Positions 22,488-34,600 of a stretch of 64,000 nucleotides of DNA are shown here, piece by piece. Both the position numbers and the translations under genes were made by a program. The notes beneath the pieces were generated by a model. That model ran no database searches, was not told the origin of the DNA, and saw only the letters and a program-made list of their open reading frames with translations. How positions within the stretch are numbered: the stretch's first letter is position 1; the number at the start of each line of letters is the position of its first letter. Source of the stretch: Coxiella-like endosymbiont. GTDB taxonomy: Bacteria; Pseudomonadota; Gammaproteobacteria; Coxiellales; Coxiellaceae. The stretch is from assembly GCF_024730665.1 (NCBI RefSeq), contig NZ_CP084737.1:933158-997157 (forward strand), given 5' to 3'.

Positions 22488-22987
22488 ATGATAAAACGCT
22501 TACGGGCTGTTGCTAGCTTAGCAGTAGTAATCAGTTGGAGTGTTTCTGCCATCGCCCAAAGCGTTGGGCTCGTTGATATACGACAAATATTTCAGACCTC
22601 ACCACAGATTAAACAAATGAACGCCCATTTGGAAAAAAATTTTCACCACAAAGGGAGAAAGTTGTTGGATTAGGGAAATCCTTACAAGATAATATTAATA
22701 AGTTGCAACGCGACGAATCCGTAATGAGTAAAAAAGAAGTTGTAGCTTTACGTAGTAATATTGAAAAACAACAAAATCAATTGCGTAAAGCCCAAAGACA
22801 ATTTCAGCAGTGTCTATTTATCGCCCAAAATGAAGCAATGGCTGACTTTATGAGAAAGATTGCTGGTGCTATAGAGCACGTTGCTAAAGAAGAAAATCTC
22901 GATCTCGTCTTACTTAAAGACACCGTACTTTATACCAAATATGGTAAAGATATTACCTCTGATGTTTTGTTTTCTGCTTTGAAATAA
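22488..22987 (+). CDS. skp: Periplasmic chaperone Skp/OmpH, one frame slip
   Basis: Skp holds unfolded outer-membrane proteins on their way to BamA. A signal peptide (MIKRLRAVASLAVVISW, cleavage after SAIA) leads into VGLVDIRQIFQTSPQ, the family N-terminus, then a helical coiled-coil arm and a C-terminal NLDLVLLKDTVLYTK segment. A run of seven A (22633-22639) breaks the frame; one added A gives 166 residues. AAGGAG precedes the ATG. The position between bamA and lpxD is the standard one. Confidence 0.88.
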
Positions 22988-22996
22988 ATTAGTGTT

Positions 22997-24031
22997 GTGA
23001 CGAGTGTTAAATCCGCTTATACATTGAATGAATTAGCAGCTGCTATCGGTGCTGCGGTGCAAGGTGATGGTGGCTGTAAAATTCACAATATTGCCTCTAT
23101 CGCCCATGCAAAAATGGGCGAAATCAGTTTTTTGGCAGATCGCAAATACCAGAAATATTTAACGCGAACTAAAGCGTCTGCTATTTTACTTGACAAAAAG
23201 TTAGTAACCAGTTGTCCAGTTAATGCACTGGTAATGCAAAATCCGAGATTAGGTTTTATAAAATTACTAGCTCTTTTTCGTCCGCAGTCTTTACCATCTG
23301 CGGGCATTCATCCCACTGCAATCATTGGTAAAAATTGTCAAATTCACCATACTGTTTCTATTGGTCCTTATACAGTTATTGGAATGAATGTCACTATAGG
23401 TGTACGAACCATAATCGGTGCAGGAACGAGCATTGGAGGTAATAGTCAGGTAGGAGGAGACTGTTGTTTATATAGCCGAGTCACTTTGTATCATGAAACG
23501 ATTTTAGGTGATCGTAATATTATCCACAGCGGTGCAGTGATTGGGGCAGATGGTTTTGGTTTAATGCAGGATGGAGAACGCCACCAATGGATAGGCGTTC
23601 CTCAGGTGGGACGAGTAGTTATAGGAGATGATGTAGAAATCGGGGCTAATACAACTATTGATCGAGGTGCATTGGATGATACGGTTATTGGCAACGGCGT
23701 TAAGATAGATAATTTAGTGATGATTGGTCATAATGTTCATATTGGTGATCATACGGCCATTGCTGGCTGTGCGGGTATTGCGGGTAGTACGACTGTTGGG
23801 CGGCACTGTATGATTGGCGCTTCAGCCGGCCTTAGCGGCCATATTACAGTTTGTGATGATGTAGTTATTACTGGTATGGGTATGATTCAAAAGTCTATCA
23901 CAAAACCAGGTATTTATTCTTCAGGAACAGGCATGCAAACTAACCGGGAATGGCATAAAAGCGTAGTTCGATTTCGGCAATTGGATGCATTGGCAAAACG
24001 TTTAAAACGATTAGAGAGACTTTCGCGATGA
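22997..24031 (+). CDS. lpxD: UDP-3-O-acylglucosamine N-acyltransferase
   Basis: LpxD adds the second (amide-linked) 3-hydroxy acyl chain in lipid A synthesis. The 344-residue protein is intact and starts with GTG at 22997. It has the N-terminal uridine-binding domain (residues 1-100), then a long left-handed beta-helix of hexapeptide repeats ([14 protein letters not shown] onward) and a C-terminal helix. [17 protein letters not shown] contains the catalytic His. Its stop overlaps the fabZ start as ATGA. Confidence 0.96.
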   Translation: MTSVKSAYTLNELAAAIGAAVQGDGGCKIHNIASIAHAKMGEISFLADRKYQKYLTRTKASAILLDKKLVTSCPVNALVMQNPRLGFIKLLALFRPQSLPSAGIHPTAIIGKNCQIHHTVSIGPYTVIGMNVTIGVRTIIGAGTSIGGNSQVGGDCCLYSRVTLYHETILGDRNIIHSGAVIGADGFGLMQDGERHQWIGVPQVGRVVIGDDVEIGANTTIDRGALDDTVIGNGVKIDNLVMIGHNVHIGDHTAIAGCAGIAGSTTVGRHCMIGASAGLSGHITVCDDVVITGMGMIQKSITKPGIYSSGTGMQTNREWHKSVVRFRQLDALAKRLKRLERLSR

Positions 24032-24485
24032 CTGTAGCAGACATCAATGAGATTAGAAAGTATATCCCTCACCGATATCCTTTTTTATTAGTTGACCGAG
24101 TGATAGCAATGGAAAAGTATAAATCGTTAGTGGCTATTAAAAATGTCACTGTTAATGAGCCTTTTTTTCAGGACATTTTCCCGTCCGGCCGGTAATGCCT
24201 GGTGTATTAATTGTTGAAGCGTTAGCTCAGGCTGCAGGTCTTTTAATCGTTAAATCTATCGATTTGCTTAAATATCATGAAGACATTTATTTCTTTGCAG
24301 GGATAGACAAGGCCCGATTTAAGCGCGTAGTGGAGCCAGGCGATCAATTACAATTGGAGATAAAAATACTGAAGACTGGTCGTTTATGGAAATTTACCGG
24401 TAAAGCAACGGTTGAAGGGCAACTAGCCTGTAGAGCTGAATTTATGACCATTAGAGGGTCAGAGGGGCAAAAGAGTGATCGATGA
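24028..24485 (+). CDS. fabZ: 3-hydroxyacyl-ACP dehydratase FabZ, one frame slip
   Basis: FabZ dehydrates 3-hydroxyacyl-ACP in fatty-acid elongation and balances lipid A against phospholipid supply. [13 protein letters not shown] is the N-terminal hallmark. A seven-T run (24162-24168) interrupts the frame exactly before the catalytic [13 protein letters not shown]; one added T restores it, with the catalytic Glu in VEALAQAAG, for 152 residues. As assembled, the first frame stops just after the slip. It overlaps lpxD by 4 bases and lpxA by 11. Confidence 0.9.
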
Positions 24486-25274
24486 GCGAGCCATTATTCA
24501 TTCGACTGCGAAAATAGGTAAATACGTAACCATCGGACCCTGGACCCTAATTGGGAAAAATGCCACTATTGGAGATGGCACCGAAATCAGTGCTCATGCA
24601 GTGATTGGTAGAAACACAACGCTAGGAGAAAAAATAAAATTTATTCTCATGCTTCTGTCGGTTCTGATCCACAACACCTCGCTTATAAAGCTGAAGAGAC
24701 ATGGCTGGAAATAGGCAGTAATAACGTCATTCGAGAGTTTGTCACGATTAATCGTGGCACAAAAGAAGGTTATCAGTTAACTCGTATTGGTAATAGTAAT
24801 TATTTAATGGCTTATTCACATATTGCCCATGATTGCAAAGTAGGAAGTCATGTGGTATTCGCCAATACGGCTTCTATTGCGGGGCACGTCGAAGTAGGGG
24901 ATCATGCTAATTTAGGTGCTTTTTCCGGTGTTCATCAATTTTGTCGGATTGGTGCCTATTGTTTTTTAGGTCGCGCTACCAAAATTTATCAGGATATTTT
25001 ACCGTACATGCTTGTAACCGGTAATCCGGGTGTACCGACTGGATTGAATACGGTAGGTCTACGTCGTCATGGCTTTAATGGTGAGATAATGCGCTCGTTA
25101 AAGCACGCCTTCCGGTTGATTTATCGGGACAACCGAGCGTTAAACGAAGTTTGCATAGAGCTTAAAAAATTGGCTGATAGTGTGCCGGAAGTTAATAATT
25201 TACTTACTATGATTAATACTTCAACGCGAGGCTTTGCGCGCCATAATAGTGAACTAAACCGGGACTCAAATTGA
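24475..25274 (+). CDS. lpxA: UDP-N-acetylglucosamine acyltransferase LpxA, one frame slip
   Basis: LpxA performs the first acylation of lipid A synthesis. It starts with GTG 24475 inside the end of fabZ. Hexapeptide repeats ([20 protein letters not shown]) run through the N-terminal two thirds, and the catalytic His is in [14 protein letters not shown] six-A run (24629-24634) breaks the frame; one added A restores 266 residues including [11 protein letters not shown]. The C-terminal helical domain is complete. lpxB is not adjacent here but 1.7 kb away on the other strand. Confidence 0.92.
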
Positions 25275-26955
25275 TGAGCTGAATCACAATGAGGCTCAAA
25301 AAATTTATTGGCTCGTTTGTTAGAAATATTGATGATTCGGAATATTACTCTACCGATAATATCAACGAGACAGTTCCTACCTTACCCTAAAGCACCACCA
25401 ATTATCGCACCATGTTAAACAGGATCATCGGATAAATAATTTTCGAGAAAATGGATGTGGCGCTTACCTATTCCGGCTTTAAAGAACAAGCTCAAATGTG
25501 GTTATCTTTGGCCCAAATAAAACCCAAAAAGCTAAGAGCATAATACAAGTGATAAACCAGACCATTTTTAATAATTTGGATCAATGGAAGACAGAAAAAT
25601 TGAGAGTGGGTTGCATGAATTAGTAATAAAAAACCTGAAATCAATAAAAATACATAGGAAAAAGAATAATCAGGTCGTTACGCGCGCAATAATCATTGTC
25701 ACTGATTTCACGTTTCTGTCCTCTCGCGGGGGGGATAGATAGCTTGAGGATTTGTAACGCTTAAGCAGCAATATTCGATATACCTAAAATTATAAAAAAG
25801 AATATCCCTAAATATTAAGAAATTATGAAAGGGCAACTGAAATTCATTTTATTCCGCTATATTCATATTCTCAGGTCTGCTCCAGATGACAGAAAGGCGC
25901 GAGGAGGAGGGGTTGAATATGGGCTTAATGGCAATGTATTCCTATCAAACTACGGTATAACAGTCTGCGGAAATAACGGGAGGCAATAAAAATTTTCATG
26001 CATTTCACGAGGTTCTAAAAAATTCCTTAAAATTTAAAAGCTAATCTGATAGATCACTCTGTGCAATTTTTCTTTAGAATAGGCGACGTATCCAACTAAA
26101 GCTCCTATCGTCATTTTCGATTTCACTTTTTCGGTTTTTTCCAGAATTATAAACCCCGTTTCAATCGCACCGCCATCCCTTTTATAACCTCGGGATGATG
26201 CAAATAAATAACGTTCAGTCATTCCTCACTAATTTTAAAATTATTTGTTATTTAATGAGGCATAATTCTGTATGATTAGTCTGGTCACAACGCGCGACAC
26301 AATGGATTTGTCTATTAAACAACTATTCTATAATTGTTAATTTTCTGTACCGATCAAAGCACCGTGAGTTCTTATTTTCTTACTGTTTATCGTCATTATC
26401 TAAATCGTCATAAATAATTTCTTCCCAATATTTTTAGGAAACAGCAGCGTATTTACCTCTAGGTTTTAAATTTTTTGTAGTTGACTCGACGGCTTTATCA
26501 CGATTTAAAATTTAGACTTTATTGGCCAAGCTATCACACACGTGGGATAGATAGAAGCAACGAACGATCTTTGATGACATTAATGAGAAGTTTGACGAGA
26601 TAGACCGAGCTGTCGGATATCACCAACTGACGTGCTTGACTACATTTTTAAATTCCTCATTCACGTATTAAAGAACCATAAATTACGATAAACCGATTAT
26701 AAGTAATTATTACTAGATCTTTATCTAATCTGAATAATTTTAACGGACCGATGACATCCTTGATAAGCTTTTTCAATCCTATAGAATACCAATTGCTGAT
26801 TTTGCTATTTACTTGATTGGAAAAATAATTTGACAATAAAATTCCTAAATTGCTCAACTTTTTGTTTCACATGAATAGTGGAAAGAGAAAAATAGACTGA
26901 ATCTACTGCATCTCTTATTGATTAGCAGTATATTCTTTGCAGTTTCGTCCTGGCT
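25275..26955. other. Long non-coding stretch between lpxA and lpxB
   Basis: 1.7 kb with no recognisable gene. The longest open stretches (26034-26222 and 26657-26857, both minus) are 62-66 codons, without recognisable motifs and without family-like composition. It separates lpxA (plus) from lpxB (minus, convergent), so it may be the scar of lost genes or of a rearrangement. No insertion-sequence ends were seen. Confidence 0.5.
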
Positions 26956-28115
26956 TTATGGAGATTTTTCTGACTTCGTTGATAAATATAGCATCTCTAA
27001 TGCTAAGCGAGCCGCTTTCATCGATGCCCCTCCATCACCTAATTTTTCTTTAATAGGTTTTAATTGGGTTAAACAATGATGACGATAGAGGGAGTCTTCT
27101 AATAAATGACAAATTTCGTTGGCAATAGCTTCTGGTGTGGCTGCTTTTTGGATGAATTCCGGCGTCACTCTGGTTTCAGCGATTAAGTTGGATAAGCCAA
27201 TAAAAGGAACATGAATTAAGTTTTTAACCAGCCAATAAGTGAGAAGAGCAACTTTGTAGATGATAACAAAAGGAACTTGATGTAAGGCAATTTCTAAAGT
27301 TACTGTGCCTGAGGTTGCAATGGCTGCGTTGCAAAGTGGTAATATATTGTAGATATTATTTTTGACGACTTTAATATCGGGGAATAAATAATTTCGAATA
27401 TCATCCATCGATAAATTTGGTGCTAATGGTAATACAAATTGCACCTGTGGCATTCTCTGTTGGATTAGGCGGGCAGCTAGCACGATAACCGGCAATAAAC
27501 GCCTAATCTCATTATAACGACTACCAGGAAATAAACCAATAATCGGTTTATCAGGTGATAAATTAAATTGTTGGTAAGCTTCTTCCCGGCAGAGCGAAGG
27601 TACGGCAATATCAACTAGTGGATGACCGACAAGGTTAACCGGTATATTTTCCCGTTGGTATAGTTTTTCTTCAAAAGCAAATAAAACCGCCATACGATCC
27701 ACATATTTTTTTATGTTTTTAACACGACCATAGCGCCATGCCCAAGTTTGAGGACTTACATAGTAAAGCACCGGAATACCAGCTTTTTTAGCGTGTTTTG
27801 CCATGTGTAAATTAAAACCCGGATAATCAATAAAAATTACTAAATCTGGTGGTGTTTTTTAAAACGATTTTTTAATTCTTGCCTGACAGAAAGAATGACA
27901 TTTAAATGCTTGAACACTTCAAATAAACCAACAACCGCAAGCTGATTAGCATTGATGAAAATGTTTACGCCTGCATCTCGCATTTGTTTCCCACCAACAC
28001 CTGTCAGTGAGATAGTTGAATCAAGGGTTTTTAACGATTTTGCTAGATGGGCTCCTAACAAATCGCCGGAAGCTTCGCCAGCGATCATGAGAATCTGTTT
28101 GGAAAGTTCAGTCAT
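26956..28115 (-). CDS. lpxB: Lipid-A-disaccharide synthase, one frame slip
   Basis: LpxB joins UDP-diacylglucosamine and lipid X to form the lipid A disaccharide. The N-terminus [20 protein letters not shown] carries the conserved glycine-rich Glu motif; later parts are [25 protein letters not shown] and [12 protein letters not shown]. The break is a six-T run (plus strand, 27855-27860); one added base restores [13 protein letters not shown] and 386 residues. It lies 1 base downstream of the oxidoreductase gene, forming a two-gene minus-strand unit. Confidence 0.9.
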
Positions 28116-28116
28116 T

Positions 28117-29086
28117 TTAAGTCTCTACCGGTAAAATCGAAAATTGTTCATTGGTTCGATGAACAATTAAGGAAATTTCTAAGGCAATTGCTAAGGCAGT
28201 TTTACCTGCTTCTCCGGAAACTAATGGCGGCTTTTTATGAATAATGGAATGTAAAAACGCAGAGATCTCATCTAACAGTGCATCACCTTTATTAAATCGT
28301 TCTACATGACGGGTGATCTCTGGGATACCGGGAAACATCTCTTGTGTTCCTTTGCGATGGATAGTCATTTTTTTATGATCGAGATCAATTGCAATATAAT
28401 TATCATGTTGGAAGATGCGTAATTTCCGCTCTATTTTCAGGCTGACACGACTGGCTGTTAAGTTCGCAACACACCCGTTGGTGAATTCGATACGGGCACT
28501 CGCAATATCAATATAAGCTGATAGTACAGAAGCACCATTGGCTGAAATATTTTGGATATCTGATTTGACGATCGATTGAATAATATCAATGTCATGAATC
28601 ATTAAATCTAAAATGACATTTACGTCGCTTCCACGCAATTTGAAGGGCGCCAGACGCAATGATTCGATAAAACGCGGACTGGAGATTAGAGGTTCCACCG
28701 CTTTAACTACATTGTTAAAGCGTTCAAGATGACCGATTTGAAGAATGACTTGATTTTTTTGGCTATGGTAACAAGATCATCTGCTTCTTCCAGCGTGGTG
28801 GAGATAGGTTTTTCTAAAAGAACGTGAATACCGTTATCTAAAAAAATCGTGCGATCCGATGGTGTAAAGGTGTAGGAACAGCAATGCTTACAGCATCTAC
28901 TAGTCTTAGTAATGACTGATAATTGATGACTGCCTCCACATTGAGTTCTTTGGCTTTCGAATAACAATGCTCATAATCGATATCGCAAACTGCCACAAGC
29001 TCAGTCTGTGGTAAAATGGCATACTTTTCCGCATGATACCGCCCCAAATAACCCACGCCGATGACAGCCGTTCTAATTTTCTCCAT
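28117..29086 (-). CDS. Gfo/Idh/MocA-family sugar oxidoreductase, two frame slips
   Basis: The N-terminal Rossmann domain starts with VIGVGYLGRYHAEKYA (dinucleotide binding); HVLLEKPISTTLEEA is the conserved EKP motif, and the C-terminal domain includes VILDLMIHDIDIIQS with the family His-Asp pair. Seven-base runs at 28840-28846 and 28754-28760 (plus strand) break the frame; one base added at each gives 323 residues. Pairing with lpxB suggests a nucleotide-sugar substrate in LPS synthesis, for example a GnnA-like UDP-GlcNAc 3-dehydrogenase; this is inference and no partner aminotransferase is adjacent. Confidence 0.8.
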
Positions 29087-29806
29087 TGTTCCATTTGTGC
29101 CTTTTATATATCAAAATGAGGCGTAATAGTGGCATTTTTTGCAGAGTGAATCAATAATCAAGATCGATAGGCGTATAAGAGAAGGGAAAAGGAGTATTTA
29201 ATAGCCTGCAGGGCGGTCGGACATTATCTTGCAAGAAATCTTTTAACATTTTCATGATATGTTTTCTAATAACGTTCAGCGTTTCTCTGGATTGAGGGGC
29301 TTGCACAAAGGAAGTGTTAATATAGATTATGAATCAAGTATCGAGATAGGTAAAATCAATCCACGGTAGGATGTTCAATTCATTAACTGAGATTGTGTAT
29401 AAAGAAAGAGAACAACTACGGGATATTTCTGGCTCGGTCTGGAAACGCATGAGCTTCTTCTTTCCGCATGGGGTCTGATTTCTTCTCCGTAGATCTAAAA
29501 AATCAGAAGAGTGAGCCACATTAAAAGGATGAGCTTGTTTCGGTACAGATATGGACACAAGTGCAGAGACATCAATATCGGTTTCGTCACAATATTGTTT
29601 GCCTTTCTTGAGCTGACTACTTTGTATATAGCGTTCCGCGATCAGCATAGTAATATCGTTCTTAATTCCTAGGTGATAATTACTTATAACTTACTTCTTT
29701 TTCAAGGAAATGGATTTATTTCTTCTGTTTGGTATTATTTTATTAGCGAAAGAGAAGGAGATCTATATAAAATCATAAAATTTATAGAACAGTTCAATTG
29801 AATTGC
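29087..29806. other. Non-coding spacer upstream of tadA
   Basis: About 720 bases. A 104-codon minus-strand open stretch at 29334-29648 has no ribosome site or recognisable motif; I do not call it. Nothing else is visible. Confidence 0.4.
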
Positions 29807-30258
29807 ATGAGTAAAATTGATACATTTTTTATTCGGCGAGCTTTATTGCTAGCCAAAGAGGCTGAAAGGAATAATGAAGTACCGATTGGAGCGGTTTTGG
29901 TAAAAAAAATGAGATCCTTAGCGAAGGGGCTAATCAACCAATCACTTTAAATGACCCTACTGCTCATGCAGAAATAGTCGCATTACGAAGGGCTACTGCG
30001 AAGATTAGCAATTACCGTTTAATTGATACTACGCTTTACGTCACTTTAGAACCTTGTGCTATGTGCTTAGGAGCTATGATTCAGGCACGTATAAAGCGCC
30101 TATTTTTTGGTGCATATGACATCCGCGCAGGTGCAGTTACCAGTGTTTTTCAATTATTAGAAGAACCTCGTCTTAATCACCGCATTGATTGGAGAGGAGG
30201 TATTTTGGTAGAAGAATGTGCATGGATCTTGAAAAATTTTTTTCAGATACGACGATGA
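29807..30258 (+). CDS. tadA: tRNA adenosine(34) deaminase TadA, one frame slip
   Basis: TadA converts A34 to inosine in tRNA-Arg(ACG), an essential decoding step. The zinc motifs DPTAHAEIVALR (His and catalytic Glu) and LEPCAMCLGAMI (two Cys) are present. The frame slips at eight A (29902-29909), after EVPIGAVLV; one added A gives 150 residues, the normal size. It stands alone between two empty spacers. Confidence 0.9.
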
Positions 30259-31066
30259 AAGCTGATAAGTATGTTACTGTATTTATACTTGATAATTAGA
30301 ATTTTTAGGTAGGATTATGTTAGTTTTAATCTAAATTATTTTAAATTTCTTATATATTCAAAAGTTCTTATCTACGAAGCTTGAAATTTTCATCTAAGGA
30401 CTTTATCCTTTTCGCTGTATTCTTGTCTTCGCTGTGATGGTCTATGGTTTCAGGATTATAGAAGATGAGGAGGTGTAACGAAAGAGTGAAGATAACGGGA
30501 GTATGATAAGGAATGGCTGTTTATTCAAGATAGTCGGTCACAGCCATAATGTGAAAATGGCGATATGGTGAATCTAGGGATTATATAGAGATTATAGGTT
30601 TTATAGGTTTTTAGTACTCCTTTTTTGCAGAGTGGTAAAAAATGCGGACATAGCGTTGGCATCACTCTATCAGCAACGCCTCGATTTTTTAGCATTTTTA
30701 GAAAAGTAGCACTTTAAGATCTTGAAAGTAATTTTGTACTCATCGTCAAAAAAAATTAAAAAGAGAGATTATGCAAACTAGAAAACTATAAAAGTTATTT
30801 TAATTTTTAAACAAGTAAAAAAAATAAAAGGGAGCTCACACTCATTTATGAAAACGGTGACGTCATGCGTTAACTTGGAATACGGCTAACTATCCACTAT
30901 TGTAATCGCTCTATTTCCTGTAGTTTAAGTACATTTATACAATTTTTTAGTTATGACAGAGGGAATCAGGTTCGCTATAGCTCGCCTTCCGTTTTGCCGA
31001 GGTATTCGCTTATCTAACCTTTGGAGTTATACTATTGCCGTTTTCGTTTATAGGTAAGGAGTTATT
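30259..31066. other. Non-coding spacer before ppa
   Basis: About 800 A/T-rich bases. No open frame of useful length, no RNA gene and no recognisable remnant was found. A TATACT element about 40 bases before the ppa start may be its -10 box, but no convincing -35 box is paired with it. Confidence 0.4.
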
Positions 31067-31591
31067 ATGGCACCGACGACTGTTTCTGCTGGAAAAGGTA
31101 TTCACGATTTTAATGTCATTATTGAAATATCGGCAAATGGTGGCGAAGTTAAATACGAATATGACAAAGAATTGCAGATCTTGACTGTGGATCGATTTAT
31201 GCTGACCTCGATGCGTTATCCTTGTAATTACGGGTTCGTGCCGAGTACGCTTGGAGAAGATGGTGATCCGCTGGATGTGTTAGTATTAACCCCAGCGCCT
31301 ATACAACCAGGTACATTGATACGGGTGAGAGCTGTGGGTATGATGAAAATGGAAGATGAATCCGGGAATGATAGCAAGATTTTAGCGGTACCTTTGGTAA
31401 AGGCTTGTCGCGAATATGAGTATATTCAGTCTTTGAAAGATGTTTCTCCGTTGTTGTTAGATAACATTGCCTGTTTTTTTGAACATTATAAAGAGCTAGA
31501 ACCTAATAAATGGGCAAAAGTAAAAGGATGGTTTGAGAAAAGCGAAGCTAAAGAAGAATTTGAAGCTAGTTTTAAACGTCTTCAAGAATAA
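31067..31591 (+). CDS. ppa: Inorganic pyrophosphatase
   Basis: Ppa hydrolyses pyrophosphate and so drives biosynthetic reactions. The 174-residue family I enzyme is complete. The signature EDGDPLDVLVL, with its metal-binding aspartates, lies near residue 67; RYPCNYGFVPSTLG precedes it. TAAGGAG precedes ATG 31067. putA starts 13 bases after the stop, so the two are probably cotranscribed. Confidence 0.97.
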   Translation: MAPTTVSAGKGIHDFNVIIEISANGGEVKYEYDKELQILTVDRFMLTSMRYPCNYGFVPSTLGEDGDPLDVLVLTPAPIQPGTLIRVRAVGMMKMEDESGNDSKILAVPLVKACREYEYIQSLKDVSPLLLDNIACFFEHYKELEPNKWAKVKGWFEKSEAKEEFEASFKRLQE

Positions 31592-31604
31592 TCTGAGAAG
31601 AATA

Positions 31605-34600
31605 ATGACCGATCAATCCCTACTTTTTTATGAAAAATCCCTATCAGTAGATTCAGTGCGTCCTCTGTTAAATATAGCATATCGAATGGATGAAACTGAA
31701 TGTGTCGAATATTTGCTAAACATTATTGATTTTACAACAGAAGTTGAACGTGCTGTGAATCAATTTGCAGAAAAACTAGTTATCAAAATACGCAAACAGG
31801 AAAGCAAAAAAGGAGGCATTGAGGGATTGATGTGGCAATATGACTTATCCACTGAAGAGGGTATTGTGTTAATGTGCCTGGCAGAAGCATTGTTGCGCGT
31901 GCCCGATAAAGAAACCGAAAATTTATTAATTTGTGACAAGCTCACCAGCGCCACGTGGGAGAAACACGTCGGCGCCAGTGAATCTACATTTGTCAATTTC
32001 GCCACGTGGGGGCTAGCTCTTTCAGCGAAAGTGTTAAAAAAAGAAAAAGCCGGGCAATTTAAAACTATTTGGCATAATCTGATCCGAAAAAGTGGAGAGC
32101 CTGTTATTCGTAAAGTAGTGCGTGAGGCAATCAAATTATTGGGCGAACAATTTGTATTAGGACGTACCATTAATGAGGCTATTCAACGTTCTCAAAACGC
32201 ATTGAGAGAGGGATTTCATTATTCTTATGATATGCTAGGTGAAGTGGCGCGAACGCAGGTGGATGCTGATCGTTATTACAATTCCTATTTTCAGGCTATC
32301 AGCATGTTAGGCAAAACCCGTTCTGCTGAAAATATTTATGAGGGGCCTAGCATTTCAGTGAAACTGTCTGCTTTATATCCGCGCTATGAATTTAAAAAAC
32401 GTGAATTAGCCGTGCCTTTTTTAATTAATCGCGCTAAAGAATTGGCGTTACATGCAAAACAACAAAAAATTGGCATGACAATTGATGCTGAAGAAGCGGA
32501 TCGATTGGATATTTCATTAGATGTTTTTGCAGGATTATTTAAAGATAAGGCTTTTGAAAAATCGGAAGGGTTAGGGTTAGCTGTTCAGGCGTATCAAAAA
32601 CGGGCTCTACCGTTAATTGAATGGCTTATTGATTTAGCGCACCAACAAAAACGGCGTATTCCTATCCGATTGGTAAAAGGGGCTTATTGGGATTCAGAAA
32701 TTAAAGTCACGCAAATGGAAGGCTTTGTTAATTATCCTGTTTTTACGCGTAAAGTGAATACGGATATCTCTTACATTGCATGCGCAAAAAAAATGTTAAG
32801 CGCACAACGGGCTATTTATCCTCAATTTGCGACGCATAATGCCTATTCTGTTGCAGCTATTTTAACTCTGATGAATCATGATTATGATAATTACGACTTT
32901 GAATTTCAAAATCTGCAAGGAATGGGAAAAGCTCTGTATCATTACGTCGTTAATAAATTACATTTGCCCTGCCGTATTTATGCTCCTGTAGGGTACTACG
33001 AAGATTTGTTGCCTTATCTAGTACGACGTCTTTTAGAAAACGGTGCTAATAGTTCATTTGTGAATCGGATTGTAGATCAAACCGTCCCTATTTCTCAGAT
33101 TATTCAAAGTCCATTTCAAAAAGTGGAGTTATTGAAAAAAATTCCTAATCCAAAAATCCCATTGCCAAAAAACATTTTCGGAAAAGAACGCATGAATTCA
33201 GTAGGAACAGATCTCAGTAATTTTTCTGAATTAATGCCACTGAATGAAGATATTAAAAAGGCATTGAATAAAACCTGGGAAGCATCACCGTTTTTGCGTG
33301 AAATGAAAAATGGCCAGCCAGTTTTTGATCCGTCGGATAATCGCCGGCAAATAGGCGTGATTGAATTAGCTGATGCATCAGATGTGAAAGAAGCTATTGA
33401 AGTAGCGTCATTAGCTTTTTCAGCATGGGATCAAAAGGGGATTATAGTGCGTGCCGCTATTTTACGAAGGATGGCCGATTTACTAGAAGAACATCAGGCA
33501 GAATTGATGGCCATTGTCATTCGGGAAGGAGGACGAACTCTTTTGAATGCGTTATCAGAAGTACGAGAAGCCACAGACTTTTGTCGTTATTATGCTCTGC
33601 AAGCAGAGAAACATTTAAGCGATGTTAAGTTACCAGGCTATACTGGTGAAATTAATGTGCTTCGCATGAATGGGCGCGGTATTATTTTATGTATCAGCCC
33701 GTGGAATTTTCCTATTGCTATTTTTACAGGCCAGATTGCAGCGGCATTAGTGACAGGAAATGCTGTTATTGCCAAACCTTCTGGCCAAACTCCTTTAACG
33801 GCTGCCAGAGTGACACAACTATTTTATGAAGCTGGCGTACCGAGAAAAATTTTGCAATTGATGCCAGGATTGGGTAGCACTGTTGGACAAGCCTTGATTG
33901 AAAGTTCTAAAATTAACGGCATTATTTTTACAGGCTCGGAGGCTACGGCGCGACATATCCAAAAAACGCTTGCTAATCGTTCTGGTCCTATTATACCTTT
34001 TGTTGCAGAAACTTCAGGAATTAATGCTATGATCGCCGACTCGACAGCTTTACCTGAACAGTTAGTCCATGATGTTATAACTTCCGCTTTCGATAGCGCA
34101 GGACAGCGTTGTTCAGCACTTCGAATTCTATATCTCCAAGATGAAATTGCGGACAATGTGATAAAAATGTTGTCGGGCGCGATGGCAGAAATGAAAATAG
34201 GAGACCCGATGTTGTCGTCAACGGATGTCGGCCCTGTCATCGATATTAAAGCACAAAAAACATTACAAAAACATGAAGCTTTTATGCAGCAAGAAGCAAA
34301 ATTAATTTACAAAGTAGATTTATCACCTGAAACTGGGCACGGTACTTTCGTCGCACCACAAGCTTATGAATTGCCAAGTTTGGATTTGATCACAGGAGAA
34401 GTGTTTGGTCCTATTTTGCATGTGCTTCGTTATCGCAAGCGGAATCTGGATAAAGTCATCGATGACATTAATGCGCTGGGTTATGGTTTAACGTTTGGTA
34501 TCCAAAGTCGCATCGAAGCAACCATCGACCATATCCAAAGTCGCATCCACGCAGGTAATATCTATGTTAACCGAAACGTTATAGGCGCCGTCGTTGGTAT

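Noticed and set aside
26034..26222. 62-codon minus-strand open frame in the lpxA-lpxB spacer
   Set aside because: Too short and without family resemblance; consistent with chance.
29334..29648. 104-codon minus-strand open frame
   Set aside because: No start context, no recognisable motif, isolated in a spacer. Kept only as a note.
31760..32170. 136-codon minus-strand frame inside putA
   Set aside because: Antisense shadow of a strongly conserved intact gene.
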